From positions 1-24,262 of IMG/VR virus record IMGVR_UViG_3300042549_008695: 24,262 bases of DNA; one strand, written 5' to 3'. The first letter of the stretch is position 1. The number at the start of each line of letters is the position of its first letter. The position numbers and the translations under genes are program-made. The DNA is from a virus. This document shows, one piece after another, positions 7,070-14,279 of the stretch. The notes under the pieces were generated by a model. It did not search any database. It saw nothing but the letters and a program-made list of their open reading frames with translations, and was not told the origin of the DNA.

Positions 7070-7410
7070 GAAACACCGCTTGGATCAGTGTTGTCTTGCA
7101 CTTGATCACTAACAGCAACTTCATCACCTGGATTGTATAGTTCTGCTTCTAAGTAATGCTTTGCGCTACTAATGTAATCACCTGCACGAACAATCTTAGC
7201 AGTCCACCATTGAGGAAGATCACCGTTTGGAACTTCCTTTAGCATCTTGTGTAGCTCAACGGCATACTTGCCAATCTTATAAAGTTCTTGACGAATCATA
7301 TCTGGTTCGTCGTCAACATGACCGACCACAGTCTTTACAACTTCATCGCCTGTTTCTGGTTCTTCTTTTAGAATTCCAGCTAGCTTTTGTAATCTATATA
7401 AGTCGTTCAT
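7066..7410 (-). CDS. Late protein with N-terminal LAGI module, unknown function
   Basis: This 114-residue acidic protein is not recognised as a known enzyme. It begins MNDLYRLQKLAGILKEE, which closely resembles two segments of the upstream-encoded protein (ILRKLAGLPLEE and ELRKLAGLR at its end). This looks like a portable module. The LKE-E step at its end loosely fits the L-x-E cleavage rule of T4-type prohead proteases, so it may be a capsid-targeting peptide. That is inference. The middle is predicted helical, around YKIGKYAVELHKMLKE. It is coupled to the preceding gene by a TAATG overlap. Its stop overlaps that of the convergent oxygenase gene, leaving no room for a terminator. Confidence 0.7.
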   Translation of the reverse strand: MNDLYRLQKLAGILKEEPETGDEVVKTVVGHVDDEPDMIRQELYKIGKYAVELHKMLKEVPNGDLPQWWTAKIVRAGDYISSAKHYLEAELYNPGDEVAVSDQVQDNTDPSGVS

Positions 7411-9296
7411 TATCTTAAACCTGCTAGTTTGCGTAGTTCTAACATAGCTGCATCTAGTGCATTGCCTGCTGTTCCCTCAACTTCTTCGTTGGAAATCTTA
7501 CGCATTGTGTTTTTGCGATTATAATACTTACGTGCCGAATCTGCATCGTCATGGCTATTGTCCCAATGCTTACCAATTTCTCCCGATGCTTTCTTTACAT
7601 ACGAGTCTTTAGTTTTATCGGAAATTTCAGCAATCTGATCGTCTTCGCGAACGTCAGCATCACTGTTGCCATAGTCTGCTTCTAATTGATCAGCAACAAT
7701 GTCTAGGATCTGTTCAAAGTCATCGTCTGGGTGTAGGTGATGATCGATTGATACGTCATCGTACATTTGCTGAATAATTTTAGCAGCAGTAGCTTCTGCA
7801 GGTGTCTTCGGGTTAGTCATAACATCATAGATGTCTAGTTCACCTGAGCCAGCTTTTGCTAGTACTAGATCTGAATCGCTGCTGAAACCTTCTTCAACCT
7901 CTTCATTTTTTAATTTACCTTCAAGATCCTTTAACTTTTCGCGGGCAGCTTTGCGGCGAAGTGCTGTGTAACCTTTATCCATAGAGTCACGCTTAACAGT
8001 TTGAATCTGTCTTTTCAGGGCAGCATTCTCATCTTCGTCTTCAGCTTCGACTCTGAGCGCACCTACGCCTCTGTATCCGTGTGCAATTTCTTGCTCGAAG
8101 TCATCTATGCTTGGAATCCAATCTTCGTCATCTTCGTCCTCATCTTCTTCGTCTTCATCCTTAGCTTCTTCTACACCGTAGTCAGTGCGAATGCTGTTTA
8201 AGTCAACATTTTCCTTTTTGAACTCATCTTCATCAGCTGAATCATCATAAGCAGGGCTATTGTCGCCAGCAGTTAGGTCCATGTTTTTAACTGCATTAAC
8301 TGTTAAATCTAAAACAAACTGCTTTAGGTCTTTTGGTAGACCTGAAATACCGATGTCTTTTTGATTCATAAGCTGTACAATATCGCTTACCTTTTGATCA
8401 ACTGCTAGACTGTTGTTGTCTTTAGGATCAAGTCTTTCGCTGATCTCTGCTAACAATGCTTCCGGAGAGCGTAATAGTGCTTGAATAAACTGCTCTTGCT
8501 TAGCCGCCGGATCGCTAACATCTACACCCTTAGGGAAACGATTGGCAATACTCATCTTAGCACTGGATGCACTGGGTGGTAAAAACTTTGCTGCCTTAGC
8601 ATCAGCACTGCTAAATTCAACTGGTGCTGCTTCTTCTAAAGGAAGTCCTGCTAATTTTCTTAGAATGTTAATTTGTTCGCTCATATCTGCTCTCGCTATT
8701 TTGTTATAAATTAAGTTAAACACCTTGTCGTTGTACGTGCCAAACTGTTTTGTATAAATTTGTTTAGCACTTTCTGCATCCGGAGCAGCTTTTAATGCGT
8801 CTCTAAATGCGCTGGCGCTAGCAACTTCGTCACCAATTTTAATAGTAGGCGCTAGTGTAATGTATCCACGCTCACTCATCGGCTTTGGACTTGCCTTTAG
8901 TGTATTTATCTTTTGGAAGTATTTAGGCTTTGCTTCGCCCCGCACAGTCATATCTAAACCTGTGTTTGGATCCACATTATTGAAGGGGAACCGATCTAAG
9001 TCTTTTTCGCCTACTGCAAAAACAATTATAGTTTCAGCAGGATTAAAGTACTTAGCGTAGTCCTCTTGATGATATGTACGAGTAACAGCTAGCACTCGAT
9101 CTGCCGAAATACCGTGTGCAGCAGCAATCTGTTGCTTTTCCTTAAAGTTAAAAGGACTTTTAGGAAGCTCTACTTTATCGCTGGTACCAATATATACATC
9201 AGCATCAGGAAACTGTGATTGAAGCTGTTTAAATACTTCAGCGTGATGGCTGAGCATTGGCTGGAATCTGCCTGGATATATAACTACTTTGTTCAT
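7410..9296 (-). CDS. Nucleotidyltransferase (NMNAT/cytidylyltransferase-like) fused to long acidic LAGL-module region
   Basis: This is a 628-residue protein from the ATG at 9296. Residues 1-200 are a HIGH-type nucleotidyltransferase fold: YPGRFQPMLSHH (7-18) is the GxFxPxxxxH motif, and SASAFRDAL (160-168) is the ISSTxxR-like motif. This is the superfamily of NMN adenylyltransferases and cytidylyltransferases; the substrate is unknown. The rest is unlike any enzyme: an MSEQINILRKLAGLPLEEA segment (205-223), a low-complexity acidic run (about 377-392) and a terminal ELRKLAGLR. Several V/L-E-E followed by A or G steps resemble T4 prohead-protease sites. An internal ATG at 8684 after GCGAGAG could start a separate product. 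A GTG at 9311 extends the frame but lies inside a promoter box. Confidence 0.82.
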   Translation of the reverse strand: MNKVVIYPGRFQPMLSHHAEVFKQLQSQFPDADVYIGTSDKVELPKSPFNFKEKQQIAAAHGISADRVLAVTRTYHQEDYAKYFNPAETIIVFAVGEKDLDRFPFNNVDPNTGLDMTVRGEAKPKYFQKINTLKASPKPMSERGYITLAPTIKIGDEVASASAFRDALKAAPDAESAKQIYTKQFGTYNDKVFNLIYNKIARADMSEQINILRKLAGLPLEEAAPVEFSSADAKAAKFLPPSASSAKMSIANRFPKGVDVSDPAAKQEQFIQALLRSPEALLAEISERLDPKDNNSLAVDQKVSDIVQLMNQKDIGISGLPKDLKQFVLDLTVNAVKNMDLTAGDNSPAYDDSADEDEFKKENVDLNSIRTDYGVEEAKDEDEEDEDEDDEDWIPSIDDFEQEIAHGYRGVGALRVEAEDEDENAALKRQIQTVKRDSMDKGYTALRRKAAREKLKDLEGKLKNEEVEEGFSSDSDLVLAKAGSGELDIYDVMTNPKTPAEATAAKIIQQMYDDVSIDHHLHPDDDFEQILDIVADQLEADYGNSDADVREDDQIAEISDKTKDSYVKKASGEIGKHWDNSHDDADSARKYYNRKNTMRKISNEEVEGTAGNALDAAMLELRKLAGLR

Positions 9297-9301
9297 ACTA
9301 G

Positions 9302-9309
9302 TATTTATC
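9302..9309 (-). promoter_or_regulatory. T4-type late promoter box GATAAATA
   Basis: Read on the minus strand the box is GATAAATA. It is followed after exactly 5 nt (CTAGT) by the ATG at 9296. The same geometry occurs at 991-1006. No Shine-Dalgarno sequence lies between the box and the start, which suggests a leaderless late transcript for the nucleotidyltransferase fusion gene. Confidence 0.5.
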
Positions 9310-9337
9310 ACTGAGGCATATAAATGTTGCGCCTAAA

Positions 9338-9880
9338 TTAATCTAAAGTAGTACACCAAACACTTAATTCGCCAACCTCAATTCCTTGAGGCTGGTCTAA
9401 GCACCATTTAACCATAGCTGCTAGTTGTTCGGGCGTTAACATTTTCACATCTACGTGAGAAACCATATCTGTTCTCACATATCCCGGGTTTATATTAATT
9501 ACACGGCATTTTCTGTTTATATCACGAATAGCATTAATTGCACTAGAACGCAACAGTTTTTTATCTGCGGTATATTTTCGCTGATTTGGTCCGTTATAGA
9601 TCGTTCGACTGTTTATGTTAACAATCGTTTTAGTAGAGTCGCTGTTCCAGTGCTTTAGTAACATGTCAAAGATGGTTGTTTGAGCTGTGTTGTTGTATGC
9701 ATTGTTAACAAACACATCACAATCTATTTCTATTGTATTTTTAATAATTGATTTAACATCTTCCGGTTTTGAAATATCATATCCATTACTACGGCTGAAT
9801 CCTACAACTTCGTCGGTGTAGTATAATCCGGCAATTGCTTTACCAATTCCTTTAGTGTGTCCTGTGATTGCTATTTTCAT
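9338..9880 (-). CDS. Short-chain dehydrogenase/reductase (SDR)
   Basis: This 180-residue protein is a short classical SDR. TGHTKGIG (6-13) is the glycine-rich NAD(P)-binding loop, NNAY (59-62) replaces the usual NNAG, S91 and Y103xxxK107 form the catalytic set, and PGYVRTD (132-138) is the family's post-catalytic segment. The usual length is about 250 residues, so it lacks part of the substrate-binding region. It would reduce or oxidise a small alcohol or carbonyl compound with NAD(P)H in the cytoplasm; the substrate is unknown. Compact SDRs like this occur in marine T4-like phages. It is coupled to the upstream hydroxylase-like gene by an ATGA overlap, so the two may act on the same compound. 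Confidence 0.87.
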   Translation of the reverse strand: MKIAITGHTKGIGKAIAGLYYTDEVVGFSRSNGYDISKPEDVKSIIKNTIEIDCDVFVNNAYNNTAQTTIFDMLLKHWNSDSTKTIVNINSRTIYNGPNQRKYTADKKLLRSSAINAIRDINRKCRVININPGYVRTDMVSHVDVKMLTPEQLAAMVKWCLDQPQGIEVGELSVWCTTLD

Positions 9881-10440
9881 TTAGCGCCTCGTATTCTTTC
9901 TTTGATATATTTTACACCAACCATATGGTACCTATCGTGGTCGCCGTAGTTTACTGCTGTGTGTAACTTAGTGGTGTTCACTTCGTAGCTATTACCTGCT
10001 TTTAGATTAGCATGATATACTGTTACAGTTGTATCGTCCCCGGGCATAACATCGTAGAATGTTAGAAATGCTCTGCTGTTAGTAACAATTGGTATGTGTA
10101 GTCTAATGTTTTCTCTAAAAGGTAACCCGTCTGGATGAATAGAATATGTCGCCCGCGGAATTACCTTCAATAGCCTCCAGCGATAAAAATCTGGATAGCG
10201 ACGAATGCACTCTGCAATATATGTGCCTTCTAGATATTCGTTGATTTTATTAAAGTAGCGTTCTGGGTACTTAAGTAAGTGACGCTTACCTGTACTATTG
10301 ATCCAGTTGTTCTCACCGGCTAGACTAGTAAGACTAATCTGAGGATGTTCTTCAAGCTTGAAATGCTCGATTAATTGATATATTTCTTTAGCCAACAGCT
10401 CGTGGTCTATATCTGTGTGTATGAGTTTTGTAAAGTTCAT
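9877..10440 (-). CDS. Aspartyl/asparaginyl beta-hydroxylase-like 2OG oxygenase
   Basis: This is a 187-residue protein from the ATG at 10440; an upstream in-frame TTG at 10452 would add four residues. The motif pattern fits the Asp/Asn beta-hydroxylase branch of 2OG-Fe(II) oxygenases. HPD (102-104) gives the HxD iron ligands, followed by RLHIPIV. A YEVNTTKLHTAVN segment supplies H160, and DRYHMV supplies R170 for 2-oxoglutarate. The order and spacing fit that family better than prolyl hydroxylases. The N-terminal 90 residues show no motif. The protein substrate is unknown. It shares an ATGA overlap with the SDR gene and lies 58 nt after the gene at 10499. Confidence 0.75.
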   Translation of the reverse strand: MNFTKLIHTDIDHELLAKEIYQLIEHFKLEEHPQISLTSLAGENNWINSTGKRHLLKYPERYFNKINEYLEGTYIAECIRRYPDFYRWRLLKVIPRATYSIHPDGLPFRENIRLHIPIVTNSRAFLTFYDVMPGDDTTVTVYHANLKAGNSYEVNTTKLHTAVNYGDHDRYHMVGVKYIKERIRGAK

Positions 10441-10498
10441 GTATGCTACCAAAAATATTTAATACTAGTGGTGTAAATAAATTTCGTTTTTTGGTAAC

Positions 10499-11044
10499 TT
10501 ATTCAACTCTCCATGATGTTGTGTTCAATTTAATATTAGTTGGCCAATCACCCTCGGTAAATGACTTGTCGTGGAACCGTAGTTCATTCGTTGGCATGAT
10601 GCACAGTCTGCCATTGTCTAGTTCTATAAACATAAACTCTTTAGACTGCGATGGATGCATACTGTAACCATCGTTCATGGGAATAGCAGTAAACAGATAT
10701 CGACCAAACTCTCCACTGCTGCGAATCTCTGCTCGCTGAGTGTTTAGATAATCATAACTGACAACTGAGAACTGATCACCGTAGCAATCCCATATCTGTG
10801 TATCTTCAAGCACCCATTCTGGTTCTGGGTCTGCAGAAAATGCCAGAGCATGTGGCGGAACACTACGCCAGACAGCACCACATTCCAACATTACATGGCA
10901 ACCCCATGAGTGTCCAGGTTTTGAATGTAATGCAAACCAAACACACGGTTCAAAGGTGTACGGTTCTATATCTTTACGAATGAATGACGAATCTACCCAA
11001 CAGTAGATATGATGAGGAATATTTCCTGATCCTGTGTATAACAT
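10499..11044 (-). CDS. Conserved-looking phage protein of unknown function
   Basis: This 181-residue protein is not recognised. It is rich in aromatic residues (many W, Y, F, H), has four cysteines in the first 60 residues, and has no signal peptide or membrane segment. It starts at ATG 11044 behind AAGGG, a usable ribosome site. It sits between the DUF5872-like protein gene and the hydroxylase/SDR pair on the minus strand and is probably expressed with them late in infection. The sequence looks like a compact beta-rich globular domain, but no catalytic motif stands out, so no function is assigned. Confidence 0.72.
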   Translation of the reverse strand: MLYTGSGNIPHHIYCWVDSSFIRKDIEPYTFEPCVWFALHSKPGHSWGCHVMLECGAVWRSVPPHALAFSADPEPEWVLEDTQIWDCYGDQFSVVSYDYLNTQRAEIRSSGEFGRYLFTAIPMNDGYSMHPSQSKEFMFIELDNGRLCIMPTNELRFHDKSFTEGDWPTNIKLNTTSWRVE

Positions 11045-11068
11045 ATTAACCCTTAATAAAAAATAAAA

Positions 11069-11929
11069 TTACCACTTGCGACAGCTCCAATAACGTGCCT
11101 TTGTTCTTGGACCAGGATTATCACAGTTGTGTCTTGCCCGGAAACTTCTACGTCTTGCAGGGTTTGACTTTTTAATTCTCATATTAGGGTCACCAAAGTT
11201 AACTTTGACTACATTGCCTTTGGGATTTTTAACATACACTTTAAACTTCTTAACATCGCCCTGCATAGGTTTACCTAGCGGAACATCACGACCCTGATAC
11301 TCAGCTTCTGTTAATGCATTAAATAACTCGTCGTCAGCATGTAATACAATACCGTCAGCAGCAATAGACTCTACCCAAGTGGACAACATTTCAGACTCTG
11401 ATAACTCAATGTCAAAGTAGTCACCTACCGCAGGCGAATCAATCCTCTCCCAATCCATATTCTCAATAAGACCGGCTTTGTGAATTTCTCGCCCAATGGT
11501 TACTGCTTCTGAATACGACTTGCTACCATAGCGTAATATGCTTTTAGTAAATGGCACGCCTTCTTTTATGTGGCGTAACGCTGTAATGAAAGTGTTGACA
11601 CTTTCAGTTCTTGATCTTTTTAGTGTTAATGAACGCTTGCGTTTCATCTGAGGTGTTGCTAAGTCTGATAGTACTTCATTATATCCTCTTAGCATACTCA
11701 TAAAAGCATCCATGCTTTTATTGTTGAGTATACGTTCAAGTTGATCAGGACTACCATCGATCATATCGGCGAAGTCTGAGAGGCGTTGCTTAAGTCTATT
11801 TTTAAGAGTGTTTAAGGAATATACTCCGACACCATGTACATATACTTCTATGTTAGCAGGATCGAAATCGCCTGTATCCTTAATGGACGCATGTCTTTTT
11901 TCACCGGAGCCTAATTCTGATATCTTCAT
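11069..11929 (-). CDS. Late phage protein with C-terminal Arg/Cys-rich module (DUF5872-like)
   Basis: This 286-residue protein is of unknown function. The C-terminus is distinctive: VYVKNPKGNVVKVNFGDP, then a basic stretch, and finally SFRARHNCD with YWSC in the last 25 residues (262-286). I believe this matches a family seen in phages and giant viruses (Pfam DUF5872, from memory and not checked). The conserved His and Cys residues could bind metal. The N-terminus MKISELGSGEKRH is short and polar. The middle has HIKEG and LTEAE steps that loosely fit T4-type prohead protease sites. ATG 11929 follows AAGGAATATCACAA, with a late box further upstream. It is likely a virion or head-core protein, by inference. 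Confidence 0.75.
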   Translation of the reverse strand: MKISELGSGEKRHASIKDTGDFDPANIEVYVHGVGVYSLNTLKNRLKQRLSDFADMIDGSPDQLERILNNKSMDAFMSMLRGYNEVLSDLATPQMKRKRSLTLKRSRTESVNTFITALRHIKEGVPFTKSILRYGSKSYSEAVTIGREIHKAGLIENMDWERIDSPAVGDYFDIELSESEMLSTWVESIAADGIVLHADDELFNALTEAEYQGRDVPLGKPMQGDVKKFKVYVKNPKGNVVKVNFGDPNMRIKKSNPARRRSFRARHNCDNPGPRTKARYWSCRKW

Positions 11930-11958
11930 TTGTGATATTCCTTAAACTAATATGCAAG

Positions 11959-11966
11959 TATTTATC
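11959..11966 (-). promoter_or_regulatory. T4-type late promoter box GATAAATA
   Basis: On the minus strand GATAAATA lies 29 nt before the ATG at 11929, leaving room for a leader with AAGGA. It is one base from the T4 late consensus. It overlaps the region just after the stop of the small basic protein gene. Confidence 0.6.
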
Positions 11967-11971
11967 AAAAA

Positions 11972-12136
11972 TTACTTGCCTTGTCCTCGGTAAGCCTTAT
12001 AGGTTGCACGCTTACGCTTGTTCATTGTGGAAAATTTAATTGAACTGTGAGTTGAACCAATTGTGGTTTTACCCTTTGCTTGACTACTAAACGAAACTTT
12101 TGATCCTTTATTAGAACCACCACTTGATTTTGCCAT
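11972..12136 (-). CDS. Small basic protein (54 residues)
   Basis: This short gene encodes a 54-residue protein starting MAKSSGGSNKGSKVSF and ending KAYRGQGK. It is rich in Ser, Lys, Gly and Arg and strongly basic, with no hydrophobic core, cysteine or membrane segment. The coding call is well supported for its size. The ATG at 12136 follows AAGGAGTAACACA, a near-ideal ribosome site. A perfect late promoter TATAAATA lies 34 nt upstream, and the frame fills the gap between two larger genes. It is likely a late, abundant protein that binds DNA, RNA or an acidic partner, perhaps in the head. The function is inference from composition only. Confidence 0.82.
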   Translation of the reverse strand: MAKSSGGSNKGSKVSFSSQAKGKTTIGSTHSSIKFSTMNKRKRATYKAYRGQGK

Positions 12137-12170
12137 TGTGTTACTCCTTGTGTGTTATATAATAACGCAT

Positions 12171-12178
12171 TATTTATA
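12171..12178 (-). promoter_or_regulatory. T4-type late promoter TATAAATA (perfect consensus)
   Basis: On the minus strand this is an exact TATAAATA, 34 nt upstream of the small basic protein gene, with AAGGAG between them. It falls between that gene and the end of the 12201-13460 gene. Confidence 0.85.
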
Positions 12179-12200
12179 AAAACACACTATTATCAGTAAC

Positions 12201-13460
12201 TTATGATTTAAACATCGAATCTACTTTGTTAATAAAACCGTTAAAATAGTTTTCGTTGTCTTTTAGGCTTTTGTACAAATTAAAATTATGTTGCAATATA
12301 TCAGACATTTCGTACATCATATCGGCTAGTGTCTTATGGCTATATCCTGATAGGGTTTGATATAGTTTAAAAAGAGCTTTAAAGCGTTCATTTGGGTCTA
12401 GTATGTCATCGTAACTCTCATCCCACCAGCCATGAAAAGTTTTAAATCCCATGCTACGCAAATGTTTTAGAATGCCTGGTTGTCCCATAACAATAAATGG
12501 GTGCAGCATACTAATTGGTTTAAATGTTTTTTCGCTAATATCTAATTCATATTCTAACGGTTTAGTAGCAAATTTATAATCGCTGTACCAAAAGAATGTT
12601 TCTGTTACAAAGCTGATATAACCTTCTTGATAAAATCTTCTACTTGATGGCAAATCTAGAGTGACAGGATTGATATCGCTTATAGTCCTGATATCATAAT
12701 ACCACGGTAGTGTTTGTATCATTGACTCTGGTACGGGCTTAAACACAAACGAATCATTCTCAATCTCATAATCATCAAACAATGGAAATGTATAGATATT
12801 TTCTGCTAGTAATTGATTGACATACAATTCTCTGGCAAATTGTAATCTATGCTGCCTAACTGTTCGATTCAATGATATTAATTTCTTAGGACGTCTATAC
12901 CTGCTTTTAATTAGTTTTAGATTTTCCCACCATTCTTGTGATTGTGCTGCTTCACTCCAAAACATTGAACCATTAAAACTAAAAATTTCATAAGGAACAT
13001 CGGTGTATGGTTTTAGATTTGCAGTTCCGAGTAATATGTTTTTATGATCTATACCATATATTTCAGAGGTGTTGCAAATCATGTCATGAGTCATATCATC
13101 GAACCCTTTCATATGATAAGTGATATCATACCCTTCGGAACTATGGTCTATATATAATTTACATAGACCTTTATCAATGTCTTTTAATATTTTTGTAGAG
13201 ATATCAAACGAATCTACACAAACATTTTCTTTAACTGATGCAACAACAGGGTCAAAAAATATAGGGTAGATATAGCAATCCGTTGCGTCCCTATCAACAG
13301 ATGGTTTTAGTTTTTGACTCTTGTAGAAGTGATCCGGGATAAACTGCTGTTCATTCCAGTGCTTGATCCACGATAATGGTTTTTTATCTTTGATACGCTG
13401 AATGTAGTCTACGGTGAATCCGTTGGCTTCTGAGATAGGATTTTTAAAAACTTTAAACAT
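12201..13460 (-). CDS. Glycosyltransferase-like phage protein, 'EKTFKP' family (paralogue)
   Basis: This 419-residue protein is a distant paralogue of the one at 2332-3453. Shared blocks are SLNRTVRQHRLQFARELY (196-213), ISEKTFKPISMLHPFIVMG (308-326) and MGFKTFHGWWDESYDD (337-352). The block order and spacing are the same, while the N-terminal halves barely align. The EKTFKP region resembles the donor-binding part of GT-B fucosyltransferase-like enzymes, so sugar transfer is a reasonable guess; no proof is visible. The N-terminal 150 residues have no known motif. The ATG at 13460 has no strong ribosome site; AGTAAATA shortly upstream is a weak late-box candidate. A terminator at 13535-13563 isolates it from the upstream operon. 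Confidence 0.65.
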   Translation of the reverse strand: MFKVFKNPISEANGFTVDYIQRIKDKKPLSWIKHWNEQQFIPDHFYKSQKLKPSVDRDATDCYIYPIFFDPVVASVKENVCVDSFDISTKILKDIDKGLCKLYIDHSSEGYDITYHMKGFDDMTHDMICNTSEIYGIDHKNILLGTANLKPYTDVPYEIFSFNGSMFWSEAAQSQEWWENLKLIKSRYRRPKKLISLNRTVRQHRLQFARELYVNQLLAENIYTFPLFDDYEIENDSFVFKPVPESMIQTLPWYYDIRTISDINPVTLDLPSSRRFYQEGYISFVTETFFWYSDYKFATKPLEYELDISEKTFKPISMLHPFIVMGQPGILKHLRSMGFKTFHGWWDESYDDILDPNERFKALFKLYQTLSGYSHKTLADMMYEMSDILQHNFNLYKSLKDNENYFNGFINKVDSMFKS

Positions 13461-13534
13461 TATGCTTATATTTACTTGAGTATGATAGCAGTATTATATT
13501 AATCCGAGTAATAGTTTTTATAGATCGTGTCATA

Positions 13535-13563
13535 AAAAAACCCGCCGGGTGGGCGGGTTTTTT
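13535..13563 (-). terminator. Strong intrinsic terminator (hairpin plus T-tract)
   Basis: CCCGCC (13541-13546) pairs with GGCGGG (13552-13557) around the loop GGGTG. A-runs on the left and T-runs on the right extend the stem and provide a T-tract in both directions. Read on the minus strand it lies just after the stop of the 13585-14235 gene, closing the virion-protein operon. Confidence 0.92.
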
Positions 13564-13584
13564 ATTGATTAAAAATTTAAATGA

Positions 13585-14235
13585 TTAATCGTTCCAGACT
13601 AAACTGTTGCCCACAATACTTGCATTGTACACTTCAATGCCGCCCATGCCCCATGATGTCATGTTAACTTGTAAACCTGTACCGTTAGTATCTATGGTTC
13701 CAAATGTTTGAACTCTAGTGAATCCACCTGCTTGCGTATTTGCTGGATTTGAATTCTCATCAGTCCATACACCACCATCTACGATTTCAACGGCTGTAGC
13801 AACACCTGCGTTAGATGCTGTTACACGAACTTTTAGTGGTGTAGCAAACGATGCATGACGGAATTCAAACTCGTCGCCCACGTCATTTAATGTACCGCCG
13901 GCACGTAATGTAATAGCTAACACTGTGTCACTGCCACACATTTCAGCAATATCTGCACCTAGGCTTGTGATAATACCAGTAGTAGCACCTGCGACTGCAC
14001 CAGGAATACTAGAAATTCTAGCAGAAAATGTAAAAAAGTTACCATCTGGCAAACCTATCATGTACAAATCAGTAGTTTTTTGTAATGCTCTTACTGCTTG
14101 AGCATATAAGCTATTGCTCAAGCTATAGTCTGTTTCAATATCTTCGCCCATGTCTACTACGAAGAATCCCAATTCTGGGGTTCCCATTGTGTTAACAGGG
14201 AATGCTCTTTGCCAATCCGGTGATGTTTGTGGCAT
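13585..14235 (-). CDS. Probable virion structural protein
   Basis: This 216-residue protein is not recognised by motif but has the look of a phage structural protein. It is rich in Ala, Gly, Thr, Val and Asn, has a low lysine content, and has alternating beta-type segments such as VRVTASNAGVATAVEIVDGG. No signal peptide, membrane segment or catalytic motif is seen. The ATG at 14235 follows AGAGGATTTAAT, a good ribosome site, with the box AATAAATA upstream. It is the last gene before a strong terminator, downstream of the two paralogous beta-rich proteins at 15311 and 15857. A tail-fibre, decoration or baseplate role is possible. Confidence 0.7.
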   Translation of the reverse strand: MPQTSPDWQRAFPVNTMGTPELGFFVVDMGEDIETDYSLSNSLYAQAVRALQKTTDLYMIGLPDGNFFTFSARISSIPGAVAGATTGIITSLGADIAEMCGSDTVLAITLRAGGTLNDVGDEFEFRHASFATPLKVRVTASNAGVATAVEIVDGGVWTDENSNPANTQAGGFTRVQTFGTIDTNGTGLQVNMTSWGMGGIEVYNASIVGNSLVWND

Positions 14236-14266
14236 ATTAAATCCTCTTTAAACCATTAGTTACAAA

Positions 14267-14274
14267 TATTTATT
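14267..14274 (-). promoter_or_regulatory. Late promoter-like box AATAAATA
   Basis: AATAAATA on the minus strand is one base off TATAAATA, 31 nt upstream of the ATG at 14235, with an AGAGGA ribosome site in between. It sits in the short gap after the preceding stop codon. Confidence 0.45.
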
Positions 14275-14279
14275 AAAAA

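Noticed and set aside
8001-8201. Plus-strand hydrophobic frame opposite the acidic region
   Set aside because: It is the complement of the GAT/GAA-rich acidic codons, which read as Phe/Ile/Val on the other strand.
9297-9311. GTG at 9311 as start of the nucleotidyltransferase gene
   Set aside because: It lies inside the GATAAATA box and lacks a ribosome site; the ATG at 9296 begins directly at the conserved domain.
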